This document shows, piece by piece, positions 33,001 to 40,765 of a stretch of DNA of 64,000 nucleotides. Numbering within the stretch: position 1 is the first letter of the stretch; each line of letters begins with the position of its first letter. This DNA is from JAEUOS01 sp965279115. GTDB lineage: Bacteria > Pseudomonadota > Gammaproteobacteria > Burkholderiales > JAEUOS01. Location: positions 4,464,001 through 4,528,000 of the forward strand of contig OZ257137.1 in the NCBI GenBank assembly GCA_965279115.1, read 5' to 3'. The notes under the pieces were generated by a model, which did not search any database, was not told where the DNA came from, and saw only the letters and a program-made list of their open reading frames with translations. A program made the translations under genes and the position numbers.

Positions 33001-35173
33001 ACAGGCTGGCCTGTGTGGTGGCGAGGTTGCCTTCGAAGCCTGCGGAGTTGACCGAGAGGCGCTCCACGCTGCCGCTCTGCGTGTCCTTGAGAAAGACATC
33101 GAAGGCACCGTTGGTGTCCCACGGCACGAGGTGTGATGCATCGCTGGTCAGCAGCGCGAAGCGGCCGTCGCCGGAAATCGCGTTGACGTAGCTATAGCTG
33201 GACGCACCGGTCTGCCGCCCCGCGGTGTCGACCGAAATCCGCAACGGTTCGAGGCTGGCGACATCGCGCACCACGTCGCCGATGTTGTCGACGATGTAGG
33301 TGTCGTCGCCGATGCTGCCGTCGAGCAGGTCGGCGCCTGCGCCGCCGTCCAGGGTGTCGTTGCCACCGCCGCTACTGATGAAGTTGTCGAGCGCATTGCC
33401 CACCATCAGGTTGGCGAGGTCATTGCCGAAGCCGAATGTGGCGGCGCCGCCCAGGACCAGGTTTTCGACCCCGGCAGTGAGCGAATAGTTGATCGACGAC
33501 AGCACCGTGTCGACGCCCAAGTCGGTGATGAACGGGTTGGCCACGCTGAAGACATCGGTGGCGTTGTTGGTGTCGCCGGCAGCAAAATTGCTGGCTGTGC
33601 TGGTGAAGCCGATGGTGCCGCCGTCGCCGGAAATGATGGCCGTGAAGCTGTTGGAGTTGGCCTGCGCGCCTTGCATGGTCACGGAAACGCGTCGGATCGC
33701 GCCGGTATGCAGGTCCTTGATGAAAATGTCGGTGCTGCCGTTGGTGTCGCCCGGGACCAGATTGGTGGCGTTGCTGTCGAATACGACATAGCGGCCGTCG
33801 CTGGAGATCCCGGCGTTGTTGCTGCCGTTGTTGGACTCGGCGCCGTTGGCGTCGGTGGACACGCGCTGAATCGCGCCGGTGCGCAGGTCCTTGACGAAAA
33901 TGTCGAAAACGCCGTTGGTGTCGCCTGCGACCAGGTTGGTGGCCGTGCTCTGGAACACCACGTAGCGACCGTCGGCGGAAAGCGTCGGGGCTACGCCGTT
34001 GCCGAAGCTGGTGCCGTTGCCGATCACACCGGAGGCCGAGGCCGAGGCCAGCACGAGCGCGCCGGACTGCAGGTCCTTGACGAACACGTCATTGACGGCA
34101 TTGGTATCGCCCGCCACCGCGTTGCTGGCGCTGCTGCTGAACGAGACGAAGCGCCCGTCGGCGGACGCACCCATGCGAAAGCTCGCGCCATTGAGTTCGC
34201 CGCCGATCTCGTCGGTGGAAACGCGGATGAGGGCGCCGGTCTGCAGGTCCTTGAGGAAAATGTCGAAGTTGGCGTTGGTGTCGCCGCCCACCAGGTTGGC
34301 GGCGGCGCTGTTGAACAACACCTGGCGGTTGCCGCTGAGAAAGATTGCGTTGTTGGAGGTGCCCGAGGCCTCGGCGCCGGCGGCGCTGGTGGAGACGCGT
34401 GATATCGCGCCGGTTATCAGGTTCTTGACGAATACGTCGTTTGCCGCGTTGCTGTCGCCGCCGACCAGGTTGGTGGCTGCGCTATCGAATACCACCAGCC
34501 GGCCGTCGGATGAAAGCACAGGCAATTGGCTGTTGCCATTGGCCTCGGCGCCGGCGGCGCTGGTGGAAACACGCGTGATCGCGCCGGTTTGCATGTTCTT
34601 GACGAACACGTCCGTACTGCCGTTGGTGTCTCCCGCCACAAGGTCGCCCGAAAGACTGCCGACAGCGAACATTCGCCCGTCGGCCGAAACGGCGAAGTTG
34701 TTTGAAATGCTGTTGCCAATAACGCCGCCGGCCGTGGTCGAGACGGCGACCGGGGCCGGGAAACTGCCTTCGTCAACGCTGTCGTTCGAGTTGTCCACCG
34801 CGTAGGTGTCGGCGCCTGCGCCGCCGCGCATGGTGTCGCCGCCGCCCAGGCCGTTCAGGTAGTCGCGCCCGCTGGTACCCACCAGGGTATTGGCGAACAC
34901 GTCGTTGGCGTTGGGGGTGTTGTCGCCCACCAGCAGCAGCGAGCCGCCAGCGAACTGTACGTTGCCGGTGGTCAGCGAGAACACCAGTTCGGCCGGCGGC
35001 AGGTACACCGTCTTGCCGCGTGCGGTGAACGAAACCGTGGAGCCATCGATCGCATAGTCGAGCCGGACTTCGCCGGCGCCAATGGCGGGGTCGTCGAACA
35101 GCAGCACATCCACCGCGGGATTGAAGGCGAGGGTGGCGCCGTTGCTCTGCGCGCTGAACAGCAGGGTGGCCAT
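30029..35173 (-). CDS. Giant RTX protein A with two seven-bladed propeller cassettes
   Basis: Predicted type-I-secreted calcium-binding protein, 1,714 aa. No signal peptide. Residues 1-105 form an N-terminal domain shared with RTX proteins B and D (NGATLAFNPAVDVLLFD ... LLLVGDNTPN). An RTX block, GGGDTMRGGAGADTYAVDN, precedes a seven-bladed propeller-like cassette (~142-548). More RTX follows, then a second cassette (~644-1047), then ~650 residues of RTX nonapeptides (GGxGNDxxx). The tail FAILGTSTHPGAVGNDFLIV plus A is the presumed secretion signal. GGAG lies eight bases before the ATG. Ca2+ is expected to fold the repeats outside the cell. The propellers may bind ligands or proteins; a catalytic role is not evident. 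It is the downstream-most of the leftward RTX series. Confidence 0.92.
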   Translation of the reverse strand: MATLLFSAQSNGATLAFNPAVDVLLFDDPAIGAGEVRLDYAIDGSTVSFTARGKTVYLPPAELVFSLTTGNVQFAGGSLLLVGDNTPNANDVFANTLVGTSGRDYLNGLGGGDTMRGGAGADTYAVDNSNDSVDEGSFPAPVAVSTTAGGVIGNSISNNFAVSADGRMFAVGSLSGDLVAGDTNGSTDVFVKNMQTGAITRVSTSAAGAEANGNSQLPVLSSDGRLVVFDSAATNLVGGDSNAANDVFVKNLITGAISRVSTSAAGAEASGTSNNAIFLSGNRQVLFNSAAANLVGGDTNANFDIFLKDLQTGALIRVSTDEIGGELNGASFRMGASADGRFVSFSSSASNAVAGDTNAVNDVFVKDLQSGALVLASASASGVIGNGTSFGNGVAPTLSADGRYVVFQSTATNLVAGDTNGVFDIFVKDLRTGAIQRVSTDANGAESNNGSNNAGISSDGRYVVFDSNATNLVPGDTNGSTDIFIKDLHTGAIRRVSVTMQGAQANSNSFTAIISGDGGTIGFTSTASNFAAGDTNNATDVFSVANPFITDLGVDTVLSSINYSLTAGVENLVLGGAATFGFGNDLANLMVGNALDNFISSGGGNDTLDGGAGADLLDGSIGDDTYIVDNIGDVVRDVASLEPLRISVDTAGRQTGASSYSYVNAISGDGRFALLTSDASHLVPWDTNGAFDVFLKDTQSGSVERLSVNSAGFEGNLATTQASLSADGRFVAFASLADNLVPGDTGGWYDIFIRDLQTGGLTRVSTPVQPTGLGGDSEAPVLSAEGRYVAFASASDMLMAGDGNGQYDIYVRDMQSGALQRASTGAQGREGTGSSLQPAISANGRYVAFMSDSDDLGPVDGNGTYDVFVKDILTGALQLVSAQASGAAANGASETPWISADGRFVAFHSSASDLVAGDTNGMTDVFVRDLHTGTLRRVSTTEAGAEVTGGASKNASLSADGRFVVFQSLAADLTGTGLGAQAIFVKDLEDGRIAAVSLTGGGGEPNAPSANPRISADGRYIVYESTASDIGAGDSNGVMDVFRALNPLLSPGGGIDSVQASVSFSIAGSLTENVENLTLTGANAIDADGNALDNRVTGNAAANVLDGHAGADTMAGAAGDDTYRVDNPGDVVIEGAGNGNDTVQATLDYQLPDNVENLSVTVAGNLAARGNALANLITGGAGDNLIDGGSGADTMRGGAGHDTYVVDNAGDVVDEVLNSGSGSDTILSALAWSLAALPDIEHLVLTGTANIDASGNGLANSIAGNAGNNLLDGGAGIDTASYANAGGAVQVSLAQTTAQATGFGIDTLINFENLRGSAFDDTLSGNEGVNLIDGGAGQDFMIGGAGDDVYRVDHAGDRVFEDADEGVDSVESSVSFVLPDNIEALLLTGPAGVAGFGNLAGNLITGNAAANTLNGLAGNDTISGGDGNDAIAGGPGDDTIAGGNGNDSIGGGFGNDTLDGGDGNDLFTGNTAGDDALNGGNGIDTADYRGSSDGVAIALALATPQVVSAASGTDTLTGIENLIGSSFNDTFTGDAANNTLTGSLGNDTMLGGDGFDTLIGGDGDDNLSGMNQGDSISGGNGNDFLGGGRGLDILDGGDGNDTLQGGLGGDILGGGSGADTFVFSTVLDAGGINVDTITDFVSGTEVIQLSNAIFAGLGTVGATVGLSANLLYNNSTGRLSYDADGAGGGAALDFAILGTSTHPGAVGNDFLIVA
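32030..33243 (-). other. Propeller cassette 2 in RTX protein A
   Basis: Seven units again, with seeds SGDGRFALL, SADGRFVAF, SAEGRYVAF, SANGRYVAF, SADGRFVAF, SADGRFVVF and SADGRYIVY. The seventh ends DVFRALNPLL before RTX repeats resume. Confidence 0.75.
33530..34750 (-). other. Propeller cassette 1 in RTX protein A
   Basis: Seven successive units of ~57-60 residues, each with a strand like SADGRYVVFQSTATNLVAGD followed by DVFVKDLQTGAIxRVST. The seventh ends DVFSVANPF. The pattern matches PD40/TolB-type blades and a closed seven-bladed propeller. Confidence 0.75.
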
Positions 35174-35211
35174 TGCGGATTCTCCGGGTTGTTGTCAGGG
35201 TTATCCGTCAC

Positions 35212-35241
35212 AGCATAGGCGCGGCCCGCCGCGTTGGTCAA
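35212..35241 (-). promoter_or_regulatory. Candidate sigma-70 promoter of RTX gene A
   Basis: Reading leftward, TTGACC (35241-35236), an 18-base GC-rich spacer and TATGCT (35217-35212). It ends 39 bases before the RTX A ATG and lies in the 141-bp gap after RTX gene B, so A may be transcribed on its own. Confidence 0.5.
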
Positions 35242-35314
35242 TAGCGCGAATGGACCATGGCGGTCGCCATGCCGGCGATGCGCGATTGGGTGGGCGCCGC
35301 AGCGCCCACCCGCT

Positions 35315-38300
35315 TCAAGCGATGATCATGAAGTCGTTGCCGAGTGCCGCAGGGTGCACGGAGGTGCCGAGGATGGCGAAGTTGAGTGCGGGACCGGCGC
35401 CGGCGCCGTCCGCGTCATACGAGAGTGCGCCGGTGGTCGCGTTGTAGGCGAGGTTTGCGGACAGGCTTGCCAGCCCCACGGTTTGCCCCACCAGGCCCGC
35501 GAACGCCCCGAAGGTTAACGCCGACAACTGGATCAAGTCGGTGCCCGAGACAAAGTCGGTGATGGTGTCGATGTTGATCGTGCCGTCCAGCGCACTGGAG
35601 AATATGAATGCGTCGATACCGGAACCGCCGGTGAGGTTGTCGGTACCCAGGCCACCCTGCAGGGTGTCGTTGTCGGCACCGCCGTCGATGCTGTCCAGGC
35701 CCTTGCCGCCGCCCAGCCAGTCGTTGCCGTTGCCGCCGTTGATTATGTCGCCCTGGTTCATGCCGGAAAGTGAATCGTTGCCGTCGCCGCCATTGAGTGT
35801 GTCGAAGCCGTCGCCGCCGAGCATGGTGTCGTTGCCGAAGTTGCCTGTAAACGAGTTGCTGGCGGCATCGCCGGTGAGACTGTCGTTGAAATTGCTGCCC
35901 ACCAGGTTCTCGATTCCGGACAAGGTGTCGGTGCCCTGGCTGACGCTGACGACCTGGCCGATGGTTATATTGAGGTCTACCACTACACCGTCGGTCGAAG
36001 GCGCGTAGCCGGCGGTGTCCGCCCCGGCGCCGCCGGTGATGGCATCGTTGCCTCCCAGTCCTTCCAGCACGTTGTTGTTGCCGTCGCCGGTGAGGGTGTC
36101 GGCGAAATTCGACCCGCGGATGTTCTCCATCGAGATCAGCGTGTCGACGCCGTCGGCGCCGAAGGAGGTGTTGGTCGCGAGGCTCACGGTAACGCCGGCA
36201 ATGGCACTCTGGTAGGTGGCGGTATCGAGGCCGTTGCCGCCATCGATGGTGTCGTCGCCAGCCATTCCGTTCAGAGTGTTGGCCGACGCGTTACCCACCA
36301 GCGAATCGTTGAGCGCGGAACCGAACGCGCCTTCGATATTGATCAGCGTGTCGGTGCCGCCCCACGGGTCAAGCGCGATGCCGGTGGCGAGGTTGACGCT
36401 GGCTCCTACCCCATTGGTCACGCGCGTGAAGGCGTAGCCCACGAGGTCGAAGCCGGCACCGCCGTCGATGGTGTCGTTGCCTCCCATGCCCTGGAACTGG
36501 TCGTTCCCGGCGCCGCCAGTGAGCGTGTCGTTGAAGTCGGAGCCTATGACGATATCGATGTTGGTCAAGGTATCCACGGCGCCCCAGCCGTCCAGCACGG
36601 TGGCCGTACCGATGCCGGTGAAGGTTGCGTTGATCGCGGCTTCAGAGCGCGTGTAAAGAGCGGCGTCGAAGCCGGTACCGCCATCGATGGTGTCGTTGCC
36701 GCCCATGCCCTCCAGATTGTTGTCGTCCGCCGCGCCGGTAATGACGTCAGCGAAAGCGGAACCGCGGACCTGGCTGATGCTGATGAGCGTGTCGCTGCCG
36801 TCGGCGCCGGTGGCCGTGCCGAGATCGAGCCGTACCGTCACGCTGCCCGACGCGTTGCTGTAGATGACCCGGTCGCCGCCGCTGCCGCCGTCTATGGTGT
36901 CGTCACCCAGACCGCCCTCGAACTGCTCGAACAGGTTGGCCACGTTGCCCTGCGCGCTGTTGCTGCCCCCGGTCAATGTATCGTTGAAGTCGCTGCCGAT
37001 GACGCCGTCGATGTCGGTCAGGGTGTCGGTATCGCCGAAGCCGTCGGACGCGGTGCCGGTGCCCAGGTTCACATTCACCGCGGCGATCGAATGCGCGTAA
37101 CTCACCCCGGCGAAGCGGTCGATTGCGCTACTGCCGCCATTGATGGTGTCGTTGCCGGCCATGCCCTCGACATACTCATTGGGGTCGCTTGCCAAACCGC
37201 GATAGATGTGAGACGGGTTCCCGCCGGTGAAGGTGTCAGCGAAGCCCGAGCCGCGAAACCGCTCGATGCTGATGATGGTATCGGTGCCATCCGGTGCGAT
37301 CACGGTGCCGGCGACCGTGCTGATGGTCACCGGTCCGCTGGCGAATTCGTAGCTGATGCCGTCGTAGCCGCCGCCGCCGTTCAAGGTGTCCGCGCCGGCG
37401 CCACCGAGGAGCGTGTCGTTCCCGCTCCCCCCCTGCAGTTCATTCGCGTTGCCGTCGCCGGTGAGGGCGTCGTTGAAGTTGCTGCCGGTGAGATTCTCGA
37501 AGCCTGAGAGCGTGTCGGTACCACTGTAGAAGCTGGTGAGCTGTGCTCCGGCGATAGCCAGGCTCACGGTCACGGCGTCGGACGAGCCGGAGTAGTCGGC
37601 CGTATCCGTGCCGTCGCCGCCGGTGAGGACGTCGTTGCCGGTCAGGCCCGCGACGGTGTCGTTGCCGATGCCGCCGTCCAATGTGTCGGTGCCCTTGCCT
37701 CCAAACAACTGGTCGTTGCCGTCACCGCCGGCCAGGCTGTCGTTCTGGTCGCCGCCGCGCAGGGTGTCGTCGCCAAGTCCGCCTGTGAGGCTGTCGGTGC
37801 CGAGGCCACCGACCAGGCTGTCATTGCCGTCGCCGCCGCCGAGCGTGTCGCCAAGGCGCCCGCCGGTCAGGGTGTTGCCAAGTGCGTTGCCGGTGCCGGT
37901 GAACGCGAGTTCGCCCACATAGGTGATGTTCTCGACATCATTGCCCAGCGCATAACTGGAGAGCGTGGTTTCGACCGTGTCGTTACCCTCGGACGGATCC
38001 TCGTTGACGACATCGCCGATCGCGTCGACCACATAGGTGTCGTTGCCGTCCAGGCCGAACATGGTGTCGTTGCCGGCACGCCCGTCGACGCGGTTGTTGC
38101 CGCCATTGCCGGCCAGAAAATCATTGAATGAACTGCCCGCCAGATTCTCGAAATTGGTGATCGTGTCCGTACCCACGCCGGTGTTCTGCGGGCCGGCCAG
38201 GCCGAGGTTGACCGTGACCGCCGTCTGGTTGGCGAATGAAACGGTGTCGTTGCCGGCGCCGCCGTCCATGGTGTCGTCGCCGAAGCCGCCGATGATCAGG

Positions 38301-39619
38301 TTGTTGCCGTCGTCGCCGGTGAGGATGTCGTTGAAATCGCTGCCGCGGATCTGCTCGATGTTGAGCAGCGTGTCGGTCCCGCCAAAGCCGTCGGAGGCGG
38401 TATGGTTGCCAAGGTGAACGTTGACGCCCGCGATCGAGTTGGTGTAATCGGCGCGGTCTTCGCCGGCACCGCCGTCGATGCTGTCGTTGCCGTTATTGCC
38501 GGTGAATATCTCGAGCGGCCCGCTGATTGCGCCGCCGATCAGGGTATCGGCGGCGTTCGAACCGCGCACAGCATTCATGCCAATCAAGGTATCGGTGCCG
38601 CCGAAGCCATCTAGCGCGATCCCGGTGGCGAGGTTGACATTGACGGCGCCCGGCGAAGAGCCGTACTCGGCGCGGTTGAAGCTGTTGTCGACGCCGCCGC
38701 GCCCGATCAGGAGGTCGTTGCCGCCGCGGCCTTCGAATGACTCGAAAAGCGTGTCGGTCAAGGCGCGGTTGCGGCCGCCGCTGCGCATCACATCGGCGAA
38801 TTCCGAGCCCGTGACCGCGGCGAGATTGAATAGCGTGTCGGTGAAGCCGAAGCCGTCGCTGGCGGTGCCGAGCGCTAGATCGACCACCACGCCGGTGGGC
38901 GAAGAGCGGTACGAGACGATTCCGGCGAAGCCATTGTCGGTGGAGCCGCCGTCGATGGTGTCGTTGCCGGCCATCCCCTCGAATTCCGACGCCGGGTCGG
39001 TGAGGCCCGCGCCGGTGATGGGCAAATTGGGGTTGCCACCCAGGAAGTTGTCGGCCTGACTGGAGCCGATCACCCCTTCGATGTTGAGCAGGTGGTCGAT
39101 GCCGCCGGTGCTTTTGTACACCAGCCCGGTCTGCAGGTCGACGTTCACCGCCACATCGCCGTCGTAGCTGACGCGGTCGAATCCGGCACCGCCGTCGACG
39201 GTGTCGAAGCCGCCGTCCTTGTTGAAGCCGACCGGCGCCATGATGATGCGGTCGTTGCCGGCGCCGGCATTGATGATGTCGTTGCCGGCGAGCCCGAGGA
39301 AGAGGTCGTCCTTGCTCGAGCCGTTGAGGGTGTTTTGCAGTGCGTCGCCGGTGGTGCCGGTGCTGTTGTCACCCACCAGCAGCAGCGAGCCGTTGGCGAA
39401 CACGACGTTGGTGGTGGTCAGTTGCCGTATGTCCACCGTCGGCGTCAGGAAGATGGTGCGGCCGCTGTAGTTGAACTTGATGTTGGCGCCGTCGGTCGCT
39501 TCGATGAAGCGGAACCCGCCGGCGCTGACGAAGGCACCGTCGAAACTGAGAATGTCGGTGTTGGGGTCGAAGGCGATGGTCTGCCCGTTGACGAGCGTGC
39601 TGGCGATATAGGTGGTCAT
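35315..39619 (-). CDS. Giant RTX protein B, calcium-binding
   Basis: Predicted type-I-secreted RTX protein of 1,434 aa, paralogue of D. The N-terminus MTTYIASTLVNGQTIAFDPN and the segment LTTTNVVFANGSLLLVGDN match D closely and A more weakly. The body is RTX-like throughout, with recurrent longer units such as VNLGTGTASDGFGDTDTL followed by IDGVIGSDFNDTLTGG, typical of very acidic calcium-binding beta-rolls. No enzyme domain is visible. The C-terminal ~300 residues contain the SLSGMNQGD unit and end FAILGTSVHPAALGNDFMII plus A. The start MTTY at 39619 was chosen because D starts identically; the 28 residues upstream in frame are not conserved. GGAG lies ten bases before the ATG. Confidence 0.92.
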   Translation of the reverse strand: MTTYIASTLVNGQTIAFDPNTDILSFDGAFVSAGGFRFIEATDGANIKFNYSGRTIFLTPTVDIRQLTTTNVVFANGSLLLVGDNSTGTTGDALQNTLNGSSKDDLFLGLAGNDIINAGAGNDRIIMAPVGFNKDGGFDTVDGGAGFDRVSYDGDVAVNVDLQTGLVYKSTGGIDHLLNIEGVIGSSQADNFLGGNPNLPITGAGLTDPASEFEGMAGNDTIDGGSTDNGFAGIVSYRSSPTGVVVDLALGTASDGFGFTDTLFNLAAVTGSEFADVMRSGGRNRALTDTLFESFEGRGGNDLLIGRGGVDNSFNRAEYGSSPGAVNVNLATGIALDGFGGTDTLIGMNAVRGSNAADTLIGGAISGPLEIFTGNNGNDSIDGGAGEDRADYTNSIAGVNVHLGNHTASDGFGGTDTLLNIEQIRGSDFNDILTGDDGNNLIIGGFGDDTMDGGAGNDTVSFANQTAVTVNLGLAGPQNTGVGTDTITNFENLAGSSFNDFLAGNGGNNRVDGRAGNDTMFGLDGNDTYVVDAIGDVVNEDPSEGNDTVETTLSSYALGNDVENITYVGELAFTGTGNALGNTLTGGRLGDTLGGGDGNDSLVGGLGTDSLTGGLGDDTLRGGDQNDSLAGGDGNDQLFGGKGTDTLDGGIGNDTVAGLTGNDVLTGGDGTDTADYSGSSDAVTVSLAIAGAQLTSFYSGTDTLSGFENLTGSNFNDALTGDGNANELQGGSGNDTLLGGAGADTLNGGGGYDGISYEFASGPVTISTVAGTVIAPDGTDTIISIERFRGSGFADTFTGGNPSHIYRGLASDPNEYVEGMAGNDTINGGSSAIDRFAGVSYAHSIAAVNVNLGTGTASDGFGDTDTLTDIDGVIGSDFNDTLTGGSNSAQGNVANLFEQFEGGLGDDTIDGGSGGDRVIYSNASGSVTVRLDLGTATGADGSDTLISISQVRGSAFADVITGAADDNNLEGMGGNDTIDGGTGFDAALYTRSEAAINATFTGIGTATVLDGWGAVDTLTNIDIVIGSDFNDTLTGGAGNDQFQGMGGNDTIDGGAGFDLVGYAFTRVTNGVGASVNLATGIALDPWGGTDTLINIEGAFGSALNDSLVGNASANTLNGMAGDDTIDGGNGLDTATYQSAIAGVTVSLATNTSFGADGVDTLISMENIRGSNFADTLTGDGNNNVLEGLGGNDAITGGAGADTAGYAPSTDGVVVDLNITIGQVVSVSQGTDTLSGIENLVGSNFNDSLTGDAASNSFTGNFGNDTMLGGDGFDTLNGGDGNDSLSGMNQGDIINGGNGNDWLGGGKGLDSIDGGADNDTLQGGLGTDNLTGGSGIDAFIFSSALDGTINIDTITDFVSGTDLIQLSALTFGAFAGLVGQTVGLASLSANLAYNATTGALSYDADGAGAGPALNFAILGTSVHPAALGNDFMIIA

Positions 39620-39821
39620 GTGAGGGTGTCTCCGGGACGTGGTGTTTGGGTCCTGGTCGAGAGACAACCCGGCCGCGTGCGATTGCGACCGGCCGTGCTG
39701 CATTCTTCCCCTTGCAGCGCGGCCTTTCCTTCCTCCCCAGGCAGTGCGACGAAAATACTACACGCTGCGGCCAGAACCCAACAAACTATGCTGTTGTCAT
39801 TGGCCGTTGCCTTGCAAAAAT

Positions 39822-40765
39822 TCAAGCGATGATCATGAAGTCGTTGCCGATTGCTGCAGGGTGCACGGAGGTGCCGAGGATGGCGAAATTGAGGGCGGGT
39901 CCACTGCCGGCGCCGTCCGCGTCATACGAGAGCGCGCCGGTGGAGGCGTTGTAGGCGAGGTTTCCGGAAAGGCTTGCCAGCCCCACGGTTTGCCCCGCCA
40001 GTCCTGCGAACGCTCCGAAGATTGTCGCCGACAACTGGATCAAGTCGGTGCCCGACACAAAATCGCTGATGGTGTCGACGTTGATCGTGCCGTCCGGTGC
40101 GGTGGTGAACACAAAGGTATCAACACCCGAACCACCGGTGAGCGTGTCGCCACCCAGGCCGCCCAGCAGGGTGTCGTTGTCGGCACCGCCGTCGATGCTG
40201 TCCTGGCCCTTGCCGCCACCCAGCCAGTCGTTGCCGTTGCCGCCGATGATCACGTCGCCCTGGTTCATGCCCGACAGGCTGTCATTGCCGTCGCCGCCTT
40301 CGAGGGTGTCGAAGCCGTCGCTGGCCAGCATGGTGTCGTTGCCGGCATTGCCGGTGAAGGCATTGGCGCCGAGGTCGCCGGTGAGACTGTCGTCGAACAG
40401 GCTGCCGAGCAGGTTCTCGATGCCGGCCAGGACATCAGCCCCGGCGCCTGTGCCGATGACGGGAATGGTGCTGCCGCCGGTACCGGTGGCGAGGTTGACG
40501 GTGACCGCATCCGAGGAGGCGGAATAGTCGGCGGTGTCGGTGCCGTTGCCGCCGATCAGGCTGTCGTTGCCGATCAGGCCGGCCAGGGTGTCGTTGCCTT
40601 CGCCGCCGTCGAGGGTGTCGAGGCCCTTGCCGCCGGAGAGGAAGTCATTGCCGTCGCCGGCGACCATGCTGTCGGCCTGGTCGCCGCCGCGCAGGGTGTC
40701 GTCGCCGATCCCACCGATCAAGGTGTCGAAGCCCAGTCCGCCGACGAGGCTGTCATTGCTGTCGC
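39822..40765. repeat. RTX 3' block, copy in gene C
   Basis: About 0.93 kb encoding the segment from LVGGLGFDTLIGG to the C-terminus. Almost the same DNA recurs at 55201-56136, 58682-59611 and 60940-61877. Confidence 0.85.

Noticed and set aside
39619..39703. A start for RTX protein B at 39703
   Set aside because: The 28 extra residues are not shared with paralogue D, which starts MTTY like the internal ATG at 39619; GGAG precedes that ATG.
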